Source: Planctomycetales bacterium 10988 (GTDB lineage Bacteria; Planctomycetota; Planctomycetia; Pirellulales; Pb10988). Taken from it: a DNA stretch of 64,000 nt. The stretch's first letter is position 1. Every line of letters starts with the position of its first letter. Below are positions 1 to 7,718 of this stretch, one piece after another. Under the pieces are notes generated by a model. The model ran no database searches and had not been told where the DNA came from. It worked only from the letters and a program-made list of their open reading frames with translations. The stretch is from assembly GCA_009664345.1 (NCBI GenBank), contig CP043547.1, forward strand, positions 6,352,709 through 6,416,708, given 5' to 3'. The position numbers were made by a program, and so were the translations under genes.

Positions 1-2083
1 CCTGGGAGCCGCCATCTTCCACCTGGACTTCTTCGTCATAGCTGATGGTGCCGATGCGGGTATGTCCAAAGTCGTTCGATTCAGTAAATTCATCACTGAA
101 GATATCGCTTTCATCGTCTTCATCTTGGTTGAAGGAAACCTCGACGGGTTCCGATTCGTCCATTTTGCGACGATTGACGACCGCGGTGCCGCCTTCTTCG
201 GCGTCTTCCGTTTTATTCACTTCCGAGAGGGCACCGAGATCAAAGTCATCTTGATCCATGGTGTCTTCATCCGCTGCGGAAGATTTGGATTCGCCTTGCA
301 TGGAGGCTAACGAACCTTCTTGCTGAGCAATCCATTCGCCCAAGTCACCGCGAGGAGTCAGCTCTTCATCATGGCCGCGAACATCATCTCCGATGGCAAC
401 AGGTTCTTCGTCGTCGAAGACCTCTTCCCCTCGTTCGTGAGCCGCTGCTTCTTCTTCCGCCGCTTCTTCTTCTTCCGTGCTGGTGAGTACGGTGGGATCG
501 TCGGGACCGGCGTCGCCCTCGTCCAATTCTTCTCCAAAGATTTCTTCCTCTTCGTCATCTTCGGAGAAGTAGGTCGACTCTCCGGTCGATTCGCTGGAAG
601 TGAGGTTCGCCAGGTCCATCGCTTCGCTGAGAATTTGGGTCGAGGCCTCATCAGGCACGCCGCCAATTTCGACCGGCGCTTGTGTGATCAGATCGTCTTT
701 CTCTTCGGAAGATGCCTCTTGTGAATTTTCGGGAGGGGCCATCCCCATGACGGTGGTGTTATGATCTCCGGTCCCATCCAGGTCGAGTGTTTCGCCCAGG
801 ACCTCTTGGGGTTCTTTGGGCTCTTCGAGGTCTTCATCCTCTGTGGAAAAGCTTTGGACCTCTCCTTCCTCATTCATTTGGATATCGACCGATTCATCGA
901 TTCCTGAACTGGAAGGACCAACAATAGTTCCCATTTCGGAAGCATTGGGGTCCATATCCAAGTCGTCCCCGAAGATATCTCCGGCAATGTCAGAGCCAGC
1001 ATTCTCTGGATTAGTTGCCGTTCCTCCGACAACGACCGGTTCGGAAGCGGCATCTTTAAGGTCTTCGGCACTTCCCATGACCGTGCGAGAATGGTCCCCG
1101 ACATTCGTATCGAGATCATCTCCCAAGACCAGGGATTGGGCGGAAGCCGGCTCATCATCCGAGATCAAAGCTTCATCGACATCAAGTTGGATATCGTCGA
1201 CATCTTCCTCGTCCGATGAACCAACGAGAGTTCGCATCTCTTCACCGGAGTCTTCGGAAATTTCGAGATTCTCTCCGAAGATATCATCCTCTGTCTCCAT
1301 GACATCCGAATCGGAAAACCCACCGCTGGAGGCAACGATCGTACCGGCATCCTCATCCTGACCTTCGAGATCATCGCCAAAGATTTCCGCATCGTCTTCG
1401 TCTTCACCGTCGCCGATTTGGACCATTTCCGAAACGTCTTCCTTGGAAGATTCATCGACTTCCACGGAGATTTGATCCTCTTCATCGTCGTCATCGAAGT
1501 TCGAACCAACGACGGTTCGCATATCCGAGGAAGCACCGGCATCGATTTCCAGATTTTCTCCAAAGATATCCTCTTCTTCGGAAACCGGTTCGTCGGTGAA
1601 TTCGGGCTCTTTCTCGATGGTCGAGTCTTCATCTAGCTGGCCGAATTGAACATCAACCTCTTTGGATTCTTCTTCGCTTTGACCGACCACGGTCCGCATT
1701 TCATCCGCGCCTTGGAGGGCATCGAGGTCATCTCCCAAGACATAGCTGTCTTCTTTGGAGGATTCCTCATCCTTCGGATTGAGAAAGAGCAAGTCTTCTT
1801 CACTCTCAGCCTCTTCCTCATCCGCTCGGCCACTCATTTGAGCCAAGGCTTTGCCGAAGAATTCATCATCGTCCTCTTCGTCGTCTTCAACTTCCATATA
1901 TTCGATCGGAAGACTTTTTCCCAGACGACCAGCGGCAAGCGAAAGATCGGAAGGCGTCAACAGCCAGTCTCCGTCTTCTTCCGTACCCTCAAGAAGCCCT
2001 TGTTTACGAAGTGACTCAATCTCGGAGGGGTCAACTTTCAGCAGAGAGGCCGCTTCGGAGATCGAAAGATTTTTAGGAGCCAT
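1..2083 (-). CDS. Acidic repetitive protein with N-terminal HTH (partial, 3' end outside window)
   Basis: An open frame runs from an ATG at 2083 to the left edge (694 codons, no stop), so the C-terminus is missing. Residues about 7-49 resemble a MerR/excisionase-type helix-turn-helix (ISEAASLLKVDPSEI, ending in a Trp-Leu-Leu wing before SDL). The rest is extremely rich in Asp, Glu and Ser, looks disordered, and has no membrane segment in the visible part. Within it a short unit recurs seven or eight times: [FL]G-x-[DN]-L-[DE], an acidic spacer, then RT[VL][VM]G or a variant (Met of the second part at residues 129, 188, 283, 336, 384 and 446). The repeats stay in one frame, which supports the gene. 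A perfect palindrome lies 34-55 bp upstream of the start. Function is unknown. A DNA-binding regulator or scaffold whose Thr motifs are phosphorylated is conjecture. Confidence 0.85.
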   Translation of the reverse strand, partial: MAPKNLSISEAASLLKVDPSEIESLRKQGLLEGTEEDGDWLLTPSDLSLAAGRLGKSLPIEYMEVEDDEEDDDEFFGKALAQMSGRADEEEAESEEDLLFLNPKDEESSKEDSYVLGDDLDALQGADEMRTVVGQSEEESKEVDVQFGQLDEDSTIEKEPEFTDEPVSEEEDIFGENLEIDAGASSDMRTVVGSNFDDDDEEDQISVEVDESSKEDVSEMVQIGDGEDEDDAEIFGDDLEGQDEDAGTIVASSGGFSDSDVMETEDDIFGENLEISEDSGEEMRTLVGSSDEEDVDDIQLDVDEALISDDEPASAQSLVLGDDLDTNVGDHSRTVMGSAEDLKDAASEPVVVGGTATNPENAGSDIAGDIFGDDLDMDPNASEMGTIVGPSSSGIDESVDIQMNEEGEVQSFSTEDEDLEEPKEPQEVLGETLDLDGTGDHNTTVMGMAPPENSQEASSEEKDDLITQAPVEIGGVPDEASTQILSEAMDLANLTSSESTGESTYFSEDDEEEEIFGEELDEGDAGPDDPTVLTSTEEEEAAEEEAAAHERGEEVFDDEEPVAIGDDVRGHDEELTPRGDLGEWIAQQEGSLASMQGESKSSAADEDTMDQDDFDLGALSEVNKTEDAEEGGTAVVNRRKMDESEPVEVSFNQDEDDESDIFSDEFTESNDFGHTRIGTISYDEEVQVEDGGSQ

Positions 2084-2725
2084 GAATGCCTCACGTCAAA
2101 GAATATCGTTCACATGAAGAAGGTGAATTCACCTTCTTAGAATGGTGATTGCTTGGTAATTGGCAGCGAGCACAGATCGCGGTACTCCATTCTGAATCAA
2201 TGATCAGAAAACCGCGAGATTCCGTATCGCTCCTCTTCTATTGTACGTTCTGTCTTTGGCAAAGTTGCCTGGAAGCCTTTATTTTTAACTCGTTTATCCA
2301 GATTCCTCATAATCTATTGAAAAGAAGTCCTTGGACAAACGGTTTGCTGAGTACTTGGTTCTCATGTCATCGACGTTCGCAATCCGAAAGCTCAACTTTG
2401 CTTCGTCAAAGCTCCTAATCAGCAGTTATCGAGAGATCAGAGCATCTTTTCTTTTGCGTATAATCGTTGGATTAAGAAAAGCTTCTCCGATGCGATCTTC
2501 GACAACGCTTCCTATTCATTTCTACTGAGCGTAAGCATTGAATGAAGTCAAGCCCTTTACAGAGAATCTTTCTTCATTGTAAGTCGTTGCTAGCATGATG
2601 CAAGCGAAACGATGAAAGGACTGTCAGGAAACCAGGGAAAAGAGGGAAGATCCCACCTGTCGTACCGATTATTGATCCTGTCGATTGACCAACTAGCCGC
2701 AAAGAGAATCAAAGCAGGGGCGAGA
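2084..2725. other. AT-rich intergenic region
   Basis: About 640 bp between the acidic HTH protein and the sugar isomerase-like gene. Apart from the palindrome at 2117-2138 I see no convincing coding sequence. Short open frames here lack a ribosome-binding site and recognisable protein features. No tRNA or other structured RNA was recognised. Confidence 0.6.
2117..2138. promoter_or_regulatory. Perfect 22-bp palindrome upstream of the HTH protein gene
   Basis: The half-site AAGAAGGTGAA is followed immediately by its exact reverse complement, centred between 2127 and 2128 with no loop. It lies 34-55 bp upstream of the ATG at 2083, read on the minus strand. A loopless perfect dyad suits a dimeric DNA-binding protein better than an RNA hairpin. 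The adjacent gene itself carries a helix-turn-helix, so autoregulation is possible but unproven. The palindrome is seen directly; its operator role is inferred. Confidence 0.55.
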
Positions 2726-3658
2726 CTAAGCAAATTCGGTGGTGACGGCTTTCATTTTTTTCAAGCTAGTCCGGGCGACTTCCAAGGGGTCTTGCTTCCA
2801 ATAATCAGGATTGAACAGCTCGATCGAGAAGGCCCCTTCAAATCCAATCTCTTGCAAGTACTTCATAATTCTCGGATAAGGTGCGACCCCATCGCCGGGG
2901 TAAACACGGTCGGCATCTGCGATCTCCGTGGTGACAATCGGCGGATAATCATTGAGATGAAACATCTGCATCGCATGACCGGGGATCTTCAATAGGTCCG
3001 CAAAGTCGGAACCCCCTTTATAAAGATGATAGACATCGGGCAAGATGCACGCACGGGGATGATCGGCCTTCTTCATAACCTCGATGACTTCATCAAGCCG
3101 GCCCATCGTACTAGAAAAGCCCCAGACTTCGAGTTGAGGGGTAACCTCCAGAGATTCACCGACTTTCAGCAGTTCTCGGTACCGCTCCGCCGCAACCTCT
3201 GGAGCAATGTGAATTCCCCTTGTTGCCCCAGCCGGAGGAGCCGCGATCCGATGCCCGCCGAGTTGCTTGATTTGGTCCATCTGTAATTTGGCTTCTTCGA
3301 GGGCTTCCTTTCGCACCTTGGGATCATCTACAATCCAACGGGCAAAGCCGATCCCACTTTCTACCTTTAAGCCAAGATCGGAAATCAACTTTCCCAAATC
3401 CGAAAGGTTCCCACCCTCTGCCCGATAAGTGTCCATCTCACGAAACCAAGGCTCGATCGAATCGTAACCAGCTTCCGCGACCAGTCTGCAAAGGTCCGGC
3501 AGGGGAATTTTCTTTTCTCGAACCGTGCTGGTGTTAAAGCAATAGCGAACCGCACGTTTGGATTTTTTTTCACTGGCAAAGCTGAACCCACTCCCCAAAG
3601 CTCCCAGCAGAACTCCACTTTGTTGAAGAAACGAACGGCGATTCGGGTGAGCAAACAT
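2726..3658 (-). CDS. Sugar phosphate isomerase/epimerase-like TIM-barrel protein with Tat signal
   Basis: A 310-residue protein when started at the ATG at 3658; a longer frame from a TTG at 3694 would bury the signal sequence. The N-terminus has the twin-arginine motif NRRSFLQQSG followed by a hydrophobic stretch, so export by the Tat system is predicted. The body fits the xylose isomerase-like/AP endonuclease family 2 barrel. Candidate metal ligands are E177 (LEVWG), D208 (LPDVYH), H234 (MFHLND) and E280 (SIELFN). Members of this family isomerise or epimerise sugars, inositols or hydroxypyruvate, and planctomycetes carry many exported copies of unknown substrate. It is the last gene of a co-directional set with the CcbP-like and FAH-family genes upstream. 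The substrate cannot be read from the sequence. Confidence 0.9.
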   Translation of the reverse strand: MFAHPNRRSFLQQSGVLLGALGSGFSFASEKKSKRAVRYCFNTSTVREKKIPLPDLCRLVAEAGYDSIEPWFREMDTYRAEGGNLSDLGKLISDLGLKVESGIGFARWIVDDPKVRKEALEEAKLQMDQIKQLGGHRIAAPPAGATRGIHIAPEVAAERYRELLKVGESLEVTPQLEVWGFSSTMGRLDEVIEVMKKADHPRACILPDVYHLYKGGSDFADLLKIPGHAMQMFHLNDYPPIVTTEIADADRVYPGDGVAPYPRIMKYLQEIGFEGAFSIELFNPDYWKQDPLEVARTSLKKMKAVTTEFA

Positions 3659-3711
3659 CAATCGGGCCTTTGATTCGATAGAGAATAGGAACAAATCGAT
3701 TCGCGGAAGGA

Positions 3712-4419
3712 TTATCCAATAGAATCCGTGGGTTCCCAGGTTTCAAGACCACCCTCTAGCCACCATTGATATTCTTCCAAGAGGGCGTGAACTTTATCCT
3801 GATGCGGAACAATTGTGGAAAGAGGACGTAATCTTGGGCGGTTTTCTTCATGAAGATAGCATACCAATTCATTGCCAAAATCCACTTTTTGCATTTCAGC
3901 AAACGACTGGACCAAGACAAAGACCTCCCGCTCCTCTTCGATTAAGGTTGCGGCAAAAGGAAACGTAAGCGTTGGTTCGAGATAGTTTTGATATTTACGG
4001 ACGTTTTCCAAATTAAAAGGAGGAAGTCGCCAAGGTGCTTCTGGATTCGGAAGTTCTCCCAATCGGCTGAAGAGGGTTGCCACGCGATCTTGGAACTCTT
4101 TCAGCCAACGTAAATCGATCCCTTCAAACTTAGGTTTCGATTTGGAAGAAGGAACGAGAAAACAATCTTGAGGAAGGACAATTTCACCGAACTCAAGGTC
4201 CGCAAGCTCAGCAAAATGAGCATAAAGCGGATGGGCGGAAGCGAGTGAATCCGCCGTAAATCGCACATGAACCAGCGTCTCTGCTTCCGCTTGCGTGATG
4301 ATCTCAACAACCTTCCCCTGCCAATTTCCTAATCCAAACTGAGGGAAGTCCGGATCGCGGACGCCGAGTTTTATCTGAAGAAGGTCGCCTTCATGAAACG
4401 AAGTTAAGGGTGAATCCAA
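3712..4419 (-). CDS. CcbP-like (calcium-binding) domain protein, TTG start
   Basis: A protein of 235 residues. The start is TTG at 4419: no ATG or GTG lies between the upstream in-frame stop and this codon, and a near-perfect Shine-Dalgarno (GGGAGGA) sits five bases upstream. The N-terminal ~90 residues look like a small beta-barrel (GDLLQIKLGV, GNWQGKVVEI). The C-terminal part (about 140-225) has YLEPTLTFPFAA and a later run of acidic and aromatic residues, resembling the CcbP calcium-binding family, whose hallmark is YLED-x-L-x-FPF-x-A. The gene lies 27 bp after the FAH-family gene and 53 bp before the isomerase-like gene, so co-transcription is likely. No signal peptide is seen. Calcium binding is an inference from a short motif. 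Confidence 0.75.
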   Translation of the reverse strand: MDSPLTSFHEGDLLQIKLGVRDPDFPQFGLGNWQGKVVEIITQAEAETLVHVRFTADSLASAHPLYAHFAELADLEFGEIVLPQDCFLVPSSKSKPKFEGIDLRWLKEFQDRVATLFSRLGELPNPEAPWRLPPFNLENVRKYQNYLEPTLTFPFAATLIEEEREVFVLVQSFAEMQKVDFGNELVCYLHEENRPRLRPLSTIVPHQDKVHALLEEYQWWLEGGLETWEPTDSIG

Positions 4420-4446
4420 GCGTTCCTCCCAATGATTCCATCTGTA

Positions 4447-5319
4447 TTAAGAGGCAATCGGTTCGGTAGCAACGGGGTTGCGTAAGGTTCCAAGCCCCTC
4501 GATTTCCACCTCGGCCACATCACCGGGTTTTAGATAACGCGGAGGCTTCTGGGCCATGCCGACACCTGGGGGGGTTCCGGTGAAAATCAAATCCCCAGTG
4601 ACCAAAGTGAACAGTCTTGAAAGATAAGCAATCAACTGCGGCACCGAGAAAATCATCTGAGCTGTGGTTGAGGATTGCTGAGTTTCCCCATTCAAATGAA
4701 GTTTGATCGCGAGCTTCCCGGGATCAGGAATTTCATCGGCAGTGACCAATTCAGGACCGATCGGGGCAAAGGTATCGAACGTCTTGCCAAGGAGCCACTG
4801 TTTATTATTTTTGCGAAGTTGCCAATCCCGAGCGGAAACATCATGGCCACAACAGTAACCTGCCACCGATGCCAGGGCCTCTTCTTCGAAGACGTGTTTG
4901 GTTTTCTTGCCAATGACGACAACGAGTTCGGCTTCAAAATCAACTTCTTCACTGGCAGCGGGAAGCAAGATCGGGGCTTCCGGGCCGATAATGGTTGAAG
5001 GAAATTTGCTGAAGACAATCGGTTCTTTAGGAGGCTCGACTCCGCTTTCCTTGGCATGATCGAGATAATTGAGTCCGATGCAGATGACCTTCTCCGGGTT
5101 TGAAATCGGAGCCAAGAGCTTAGAAGAGTCGGCAGAGAAGCCGGATTCAGCGGAGGAAACGCTTTCCGAAATGGCCGCTTGCACAGTTGCGGGAAGTTCA
5201 AGAAAAGACTTGATGTCGGCCGGAAAGTCAGCTTGTAAATCCCCGACATCAACCCAAAGGTTGTCCTTTACCCCGGCGAGGCGTGGTCCTCGTTCGCTTT
5301 GATAGGTAATCCACCGCAT
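4447..5319 (-). CDS. Fumarylacetoacetate hydrolase-family protein
   Basis: A 290-residue cytosolic enzyme starting at the ATG at 5319. The C-terminal two thirds show the FAH fold: [10 protein letters not shown] near residue 82, the metal-binding [12 protein letters not shown] (D127, E129, E131), [10 protein letters not shown], the [14 protein letters not shown] segment, and FTGTPPGVG near the end. The family hydrolyses or decarboxylates acylpyruvates and related 2-oxo acids in aromatic or sugar-acid catabolism. Length and layout resemble acylpyruvase or 2,4-diketo-3-deoxy-L-fuconate hydrolase types more than true fumarylacetoacetase. The neighbouring sugar isomerase-like gene would suit a sugar-acid role, but the substrate is not determined by anything I can see. 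Confidence 0.93.
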   Translation of the reverse strand: MRWITYQSERGPRLAGVKDNLWVDVGDLQADFPADIKSFLELPATVQAAISESVSSAESGFSADSSKLLAPISNPEKVICIGLNYLDHAKESGVEPPKEPIVFSKFPSTIIGPEAPILLPAASEEVDFEAELVVVIGKKTKHVFEEEALASVAGYCCGHDVSARDWQLRKNNKQWLLGKTFDTFAPIGPELVTADEIPDPGKLAIKLHLNGETQQSSTTAQMIFSVPQLIAYLSRLFTLVTGDLIFTGTPPGVGMAQKPPRYLKPGDVAEVEIEGLGTLRNPVATEPIAS

Positions 5320-5364
5320 TCCTGATCCCCTTGTTGCTAATCATCAAATGTTTAACAAGCTAAG

Positions 5365-5444
5365 AGCCAGTGGTAAAACCTCTCAGAATCAGATAAACAC
5401 CTGGAAAAGGTGACTCCCAGCTTACTTTTGACCACAAACTCTAA
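5365..5444. repeat. REPIN-like repeat, copy 1
   Basis: An ~80-bp unit beginning AGCCAGTGGTAAAAC and ending ACTTTTGACCACAAA plus a few bases. Its two ends are near-inverted copies of each other (GTGGT-AAAA against TTTTGACCAC), so a single strand could fold into one hairpin. A diverged second copy follows at 5491. The pair lies between arfB and the FAH-family gene. Confidence 0.65.
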
Positions 5445-5490
5445 GCTATCCCTCATCAGGAAGCAATGCGGCAGAGGTCGAGAAATCAAA

Positions 5491-5572
5491 AGCCAGTAGT
5501 CAAAACCCGATAGAAACGGTTGGTCATTTGGAAAACGTGGCTCTCAAATAACTTTTGACCACAAATTCTCAA
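5491..5572. repeat. REPIN-like repeat, copy 2
   Basis: Second copy of the unit at 5365, in the same orientation. The starts (AGCCAGTAGTCAAAAC), an internal TGGAAAA and the end (ACTTTTGACCACAAA, 15 bases identical in both copies) align, while the interior has diverged. In this copy the terminal inverted repeat is better: AGTCAAAA against TTTTGACC. It ends about 15 bp downstream of the arfB stop codon on the minus strand. Confidence 0.65.
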
Positions 5573-5586
5573 TTTCTTCCCCAAGC

Positions 5587-6042
5587 CTAGTCGTGACGGC
5601 TGAATCGCTGTCGGCGTTGGCTTTTCTTCTCGGAAAGTTTTCGTTTATTTTCCAAACGGCGGCGTTTCGATGCCCGGGAGGGTGCCGTTGGCTTGCGACG
5701 TGCCGGCGGAGTGGCAATCTCTTGGATCATCGTTTTTAATTTATCAAGACATTCCGCTACATTCCGCGGTTGATCACGAAAGCGGTCACTTTGCAAAATC
5801 AGCTCACCTTCGCGATTGATGCGGTTTCCGAACTTTCGTCGCAGTCGATTGCGTACCGGTTCCGAAAGCGAGTCGCTCTCTAGAACTTGCCATCGCATCT
5901 GGGCTTTACTATTGACCTTATTCACATTTTGGCCGCCAGGGCCGGAACTTCGGGCAAAGTTAAACTGTAGTTCATCCATTGGAATTTGAATGCCATGACC
6001 GACTTCTAAATAACGGTCATTGGTATTGGTTTCAGAAGACAT
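5587..6042 (-). CDS. arfB: Alternative ribosome-rescue factor ArfB (peptidyl-tRNA hydrolase)
   Basis: A 151-residue protein with the catalytic GGQ at residues 36-38 inside the conserved RSSGPGGQNVNKVNSK segment. It ends in a long Lys/Arg-rich tail (RRKPTAPSRASKRRR and onwards) that in ArfB/YaeJ/ICT1 proteins inserts into the empty mRNA channel of stalled ribosomes. The short length and the missing codon-recognition domains distinguish it from release factors RF1 and RF2. It hydrolyses peptidyl-tRNA on ribosomes stalled without a stop codon. The start is the ATG at 6042. It is separated from the downstream FAH-family gene by the two REPIN-like repeats, so it is probably its own transcription unit. 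Confidence 0.95.
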   Translation of the reverse strand: MSSETNTNDRYLEVGHGIQIPMDELQFNFARSSGPGGQNVNKVNSKAQMRWQVLESDSLSEPVRNRLRRKFGNRINREGELILQSDRFRDQPRNVAECLDKLKTMIQEIATPPARRKPTAPSRASKRRRLENKRKLSEKKSQRRQRFSRHD

Positions 6043-6418
6043 CGGATTCCTCTAATATTATTTCTCTATTCGAGTCTTTTATTTTAATCACTGCCGGGAA
6101 GTACGGTTTTGTTTCTAGCCTGGACAGTTTGGAAGGGCGACCAGTTCGGAAGAATTGAAATTCTTTGAGTTTGGTCAAAAATCGATGGAGAACCACCACT
6201 TCTAGTTGTTTGCCTATTTCCGATAGGTTTAGACGGTGGGCTTTTACTCCTTGACGGAATCTCCACTCTCACATCATAGTACTTGATGGGGAGTTTCGGA
6301 CACCGAACATCCTTCCAGCGGCTTCCTTCTCAACATGCCAGGAAGCGATATAATAAAAACGGTTGGGCGGGGTAGTTGGTTCAATTCTCAAGTAGTAAGT
6401 ATTGAGAACGAGGAAGTT
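6043..6418. other. Intergenic region between divergent genes
   Basis: About 375 bp separating arfB (minus) from the DUF1573 gene (plus). It should hold promoters for both directions. The only clear signal is the GAGGAAG ribosome-binding site just before the ATG at 6419. An in-frame extension of the DUF1573 gene back to 6335 exists but lacks a good start context. Confidence 0.5.
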
Positions 6419-7588
6419 ATGCGATTTTGGCTCGGAATGATTGTTTCAAGTTGTTTGCTCTTCGCCTTGGGCGGGCTAGTCGCGGTCTGGGATCAATCGG
6501 CTGACGACTCCTTAAACACAGCTGTTCAACTTTCTCGACCGGCGTTCTATCCAAAGGATCAACCTCAGCCCAAGGCCGTCCTTGTCGGCGAACCTATGTT
6601 TGATTTCGGTACGCAGGAAGTCAGCACAACCAGCAGTCATCAGTTTCTTATTCGGAACGAAGGCGAAGCGGACCTCATCTTAGGCGTCGGGGAGACGACA
6701 AGTCGCTCTATCTTTCCTGATTTTGCTCAGCCCCGTATTCCGCCAGGGGGAGAAGAATGGATTACCGTAGAATGGGCCATCGAGACAAGCCTTGAATACT
6801 TCCGGGAATCGACAACACTTCTTACCAATGATCGGCAAATGCCCTCGATCCCGCTCACCATCAAGGGAAGAATTGCGAAATTGCTGGAAACCAAGCCCGA
6901 TCACCTCATCTTGGAAGTGATGATGGCCGATCAAATCAATAAGGTTGATTTTGCTCTTTATTCCAAAGAAGTCGAGTCGTTTGAGGTTTTGAAGCATGAA
7001 TTCAAGACTGTGGGACTCGATCGCTACTTCTCGGCGGAATTTATCCCATTACAGGTGCGAGACTTGGAAAGGTTGGACGCACAGGGTGGCTATCGTGCGA
7101 TCATCACGATTCAGCCGGGGATGGACCTGGGGCGATTCGATCAGGTTTTGCAAATAGAAACGAACATCGCGAACCGGGCTCCCATCGAATACAACATTCG
7201 AGGCACCTTCCAAGGAAAACTTTCGCTCCTTGGTGGGCAAGGGGCTTGGGACCCGAAGACCGGGATTCTTGACCTGGGACTGATACGTTCGTCTCGGGGC
7301 ATTAATCTTCCCATGAAGCTAGTCGTTCGTGACCCGGAGAACACGGAGGTAAAGATCGAAGAGGTCTTCACTTATCCCAAGGATGGCCTAGAAGTCACCG
7401 TGGGAGAAAGGGAACGTCTCGGGGAATTCTATGCCTATCCGTTAACGATTAAGATTCCACGGGGAACGAAAAACATGAATTATCTCAGTACGAACGCAAC
7501 CGGTCGTGGGGAGATTTATCTACGAACCAACCACCCTGAAACGCCCAACTTTTTGATTTTGGTCGAATTTGCTGTCGTCGAACAGTAA
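6419..7588 (+). CDS. DUF1573 domain protein, exported or membrane-anchored
   Basis: A 389-residue protein from the ATG at 6419, chosen because GAGGAAG precedes it and because it places a hydrophobic segment (FWLGMIVSSCLLFALGGLVA) at the very N-terminus. Around residues 55-140 it has the DUF1573 pattern: FDFGTQEV, then FLIRNEGEADLIL, an Ig-like fold that in other families sits next to envelope or cilium proteins. A second Ig-like region follows (residues 240-385). DUF1573 proteins are very common in planctomycetes and their role is unknown. It is the first gene of a plus-strand run with two multiheme cytochromes and a barrel protein, 130 bp before the next gene. A scaffold or assembly role for those cytochromes is inference. 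Confidence 0.85.
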   Translation: MRFWLGMIVSSCLLFALGGLVAVWDQSADDSLNTAVQLSRPAFYPKDQPQPKAVLVGEPMFDFGTQEVSTTSSHQFLIRNEGEADLILGVGETTSRSIFPDFAQPRIPPGGEEWITVEWAIETSLEYFRESTTLLTNDRQMPSIPLTIKGRIAKLLETKPDHLILEVMMADQINKVDFALYSKEVESFEVLKHEFKTVGLDRYFSAEFIPLQVRDLERLDAQGGYRAIITIQPGMDLGRFDQVLQIETNIANRAPIEYNIRGTFQGKLSLLGGQGAWDPKTGILDLGLIRSSRGINLPMKLVVRDPENTEVKIEEVFTYPKDGLEVTVGERERLGEFYAYPLTIKIPRGTKNMNYLSTNATGRGEIYLRTNHPETPNFLILVEFAVVEQ

Positions 7589-7718
7589 CGATTGCAATGG
7601 AATGGAACATTGCGACCATGCTCCCGCCCTACAGGATGTGCAGTATGGAGGCGGTTTGAAAGCTCATTGAAGCTGGTGAGTTTTTGACGGCCTCTGGAGG
7701 AAAAAAGGAAGTTTCTCT

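Noticed and set aside
358-1632. Several plus- and minus-strand frames inside the acidic protein gene
   Set aside because: They are shadows of a single continuous minus-strand frame from 2083. The repeats line up in only that frame.
2149-2528. Small open frames in the 2084-2725 gap
   Set aside because: They overlap each other in different frames, lack ribosome-binding sites, and show no compositional or motif signal.
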